Of a stretch of 64,000 nucleotides of DNA, positions 62,935 to 64,000 are shown in pieces. The notes under the pieces were generated by a model. The model saw nothing but the letters and a program-made list of their open reading frames with translations, had not been told where the DNA came from and searched no databases. The first letter of the stretch is position 1. Each line of letters starts with the position of its first letter. The position numbers and the translations under genes were made by a program. The stretch is from Loxodes magnus (lineage: Eukaryota; Ciliophora; Karyorelictea; Loxodida; Loxodidae): assembly GCA_946699065.1 (NCBI GenBank), contig CAMPDV010000233.1:1-64000 (forward strand), given 5' to 3'.

Positions 62935-64000
62935 TATCTTGAAAAAGTTTAGCTTTAAGTTTCTTTTAAGAGTTTTCTCAATTGCTTTGTGCTTAAATCT
63001 ATATTAAAATTAAAGGATTCTTAAATATTTAATGAAAATACTAAAATTGTTCTGAACTTTTCTTTTAACTTTTAAATTTATTCATTGCTTATTTAGGTAC
63101 TACCAATTATCAATTTTCTTTATTTCTTATAAATTTGATAGTAAAATCATCATGCGTTTGTAAATGATAAAGCTTTAAAAGTGATATCTTAGTTATCACT
63201 TAAATTTAAGTCACGCATTTTTATGCAGTTTTAAATTATTAAAACTACATCCTTATCAAGCAAATTACATCCAAGAAGAGTTAATTTTTTAAGATATTTC
63301 AACTTTATTATTTGCCTTATTCACTCTTAGCCATTAATATAACAGTAAGCAAATTATATTTCTTCCAATAGCTAGCAGTTTTTACTAATTACTTCCAATG
63401 TTTCTCATTATAAATCAGGAATATCAGATAGGATTATTTTTTTAAGTTTTCTACATCCTAAAAATATTGATCTAGCAGATGCATTTGTAAATTATTATAT
63501 CATATTTACTTATATTTTCTCATAATTTCCTCCATATTTTCCTATTTATTATAATGCCTCGATATTTATTTATTACAAGTATCCTAGATATAAAGATCTA
63601 AGTTAAGGAGTATTCTATAGTAATAGTATTAAGCAATCATCATCAAAATACTCGCAATTAATAATATGGACTTATTATAATTTTTAGTTCTGTAATGAAA
63701 TTAATAAAAGACACTTTAGTAACATTAATATTTTGTAGTTTTATACTTTAGAAGGAATATCCTCTCAGTCTATCTAATGTGCTATTCTATGTACTTTCAA
63801 TTTGTTGCATCTCTATTTAATTTAAATTTGGGCAATAGTCTATAAACTCAATTATCTTTTAATTGCTATTTATTGATATTTACTCAATTAAGTGTCCTTT
63901 AATCTCTAAAAACTTTTTTATGTATTCATAGTTTATTGACTAGCTTTATATTATAATTATTTTTAAGCTAAGCTACTGACTAAACTCAATTAGAAAATTT
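62935..64000 (-). CDS. Leucine-rich-repeat protein (cysteine-containing LRR type), partial at window edge
   Basis: The minus frame that includes 63,458 is open to the window edge, so the 5' end is missing. LRR units are clear: LQQVHIINCEYFDDDCLILL, NTPQLRSLYLGYL, GCRKLKKIILSDIPDL, LEVISKNCQLLEEIQFAYCY, LKYLKKLTLLGCNLLDKDV and IKMRDLNLSDN, like the LRR series of F-box/AMN1 proteins. TGA gives Trp in LQ-W-ETLE and GQE-W-IRQI, and a TGA-TGA pair inside the frame gives two Trp (NA-WW-FYY). The last recognisable unit is RKLIIGSTQISNEQIQKLK. No in-frame TGA follows for several hundred bases, so the 3' boundary given is approximate; the true end may use another stop or a splice. It is probably a ubiquitin-ligase adaptor or similar scaffold by family analogy. 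Confidence 0.75.

Noticed and set aside
1-64000. Chromosome breakage sequence of Tetrahymena type
   Set aside because: I looked for the conserved 15-mer on both strands and saw none, consistent with a different ciliate group.

Overview
The window looks like nuclear DNA of a ciliate. It is very AT-rich, and its genes use TAA and TAG heavily as sense codons at positions that suit Gln. TGA is also read inside genes, repeatedly where a family has a conserved Trp: the last Trp of a WD40 repeat, Trp sites of kelch repeats, and Trp sites of a periplasmic-binding-type receptor fold. The same triplet also seems to end genes. Established knowledge: this ambiguous code (UAA/UAG = Gln, UGA = Trp or stop) is described for karyorelictean ciliates such as Loxodes and Parduczia, and a related one for Condylostoma. 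I infer a karyorelict-like host; the species is not proven. Because almost nothing stops translation under this code, many genes are invisible to a standard six-frame search. I read the main ones by hand from the raw sequence.

Layout. About 1-25,410 is one satellite block: diverged monomers of about 80 bp to about 2,150, then a 167-bp dimer (79 + 88 bp) with larger duplicated blocks. Its + strand is nearly free of G. From 25,420 to 27,100 lie the first copy of a dispersed structured RNA and two small tandem repeats. From 27.4 to 46.1 kb there are small to medium genes separated by AT-rich spacers: a RING/coiled-coil/pentapeptide/WD40 protein (-), an ML-domain secreted protein (+), a possible SPRY-like protein (+), a kelch protein (+), a Q-rich coiled-coil candidate (+), a coiled-coil CCHC zinc-knuckle protein (-), and two small candidate genes. 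From 47.0 to 50.8 kb, one unbroken 1,243-codon frame (-) encodes a signal peptide, two ligand-binding-type domains, a multi-pass membrane region and a Q-rich tail, much like a class C receptor. A tRNA-Leu(UAG) lies at 56.5 kb. A leucine-rich-repeat gene (-) runs off the right edge.

Five copies of a roughly 277-nt element are dispersed on both strands at 25.6, 30.5, 36.1, 44.9 and 55.8 kb. They show compensatory changes in three hairpins, a conserved upstream block and a T-rich 3' end. I read them as a multicopy structured RNA or SINE family, not as protein genes. A 34-bp inverted repeat brackets 39.88-46.59 kb and may mark a mobile segment.

The genes do not form an operon. The set (E3-like, kelch, LRR, receptor) fits ordinary eukaryotic signalling and ubiquitin biology. 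Large AT-rich stretches stay open in all frames under this code, and I could not assign them.
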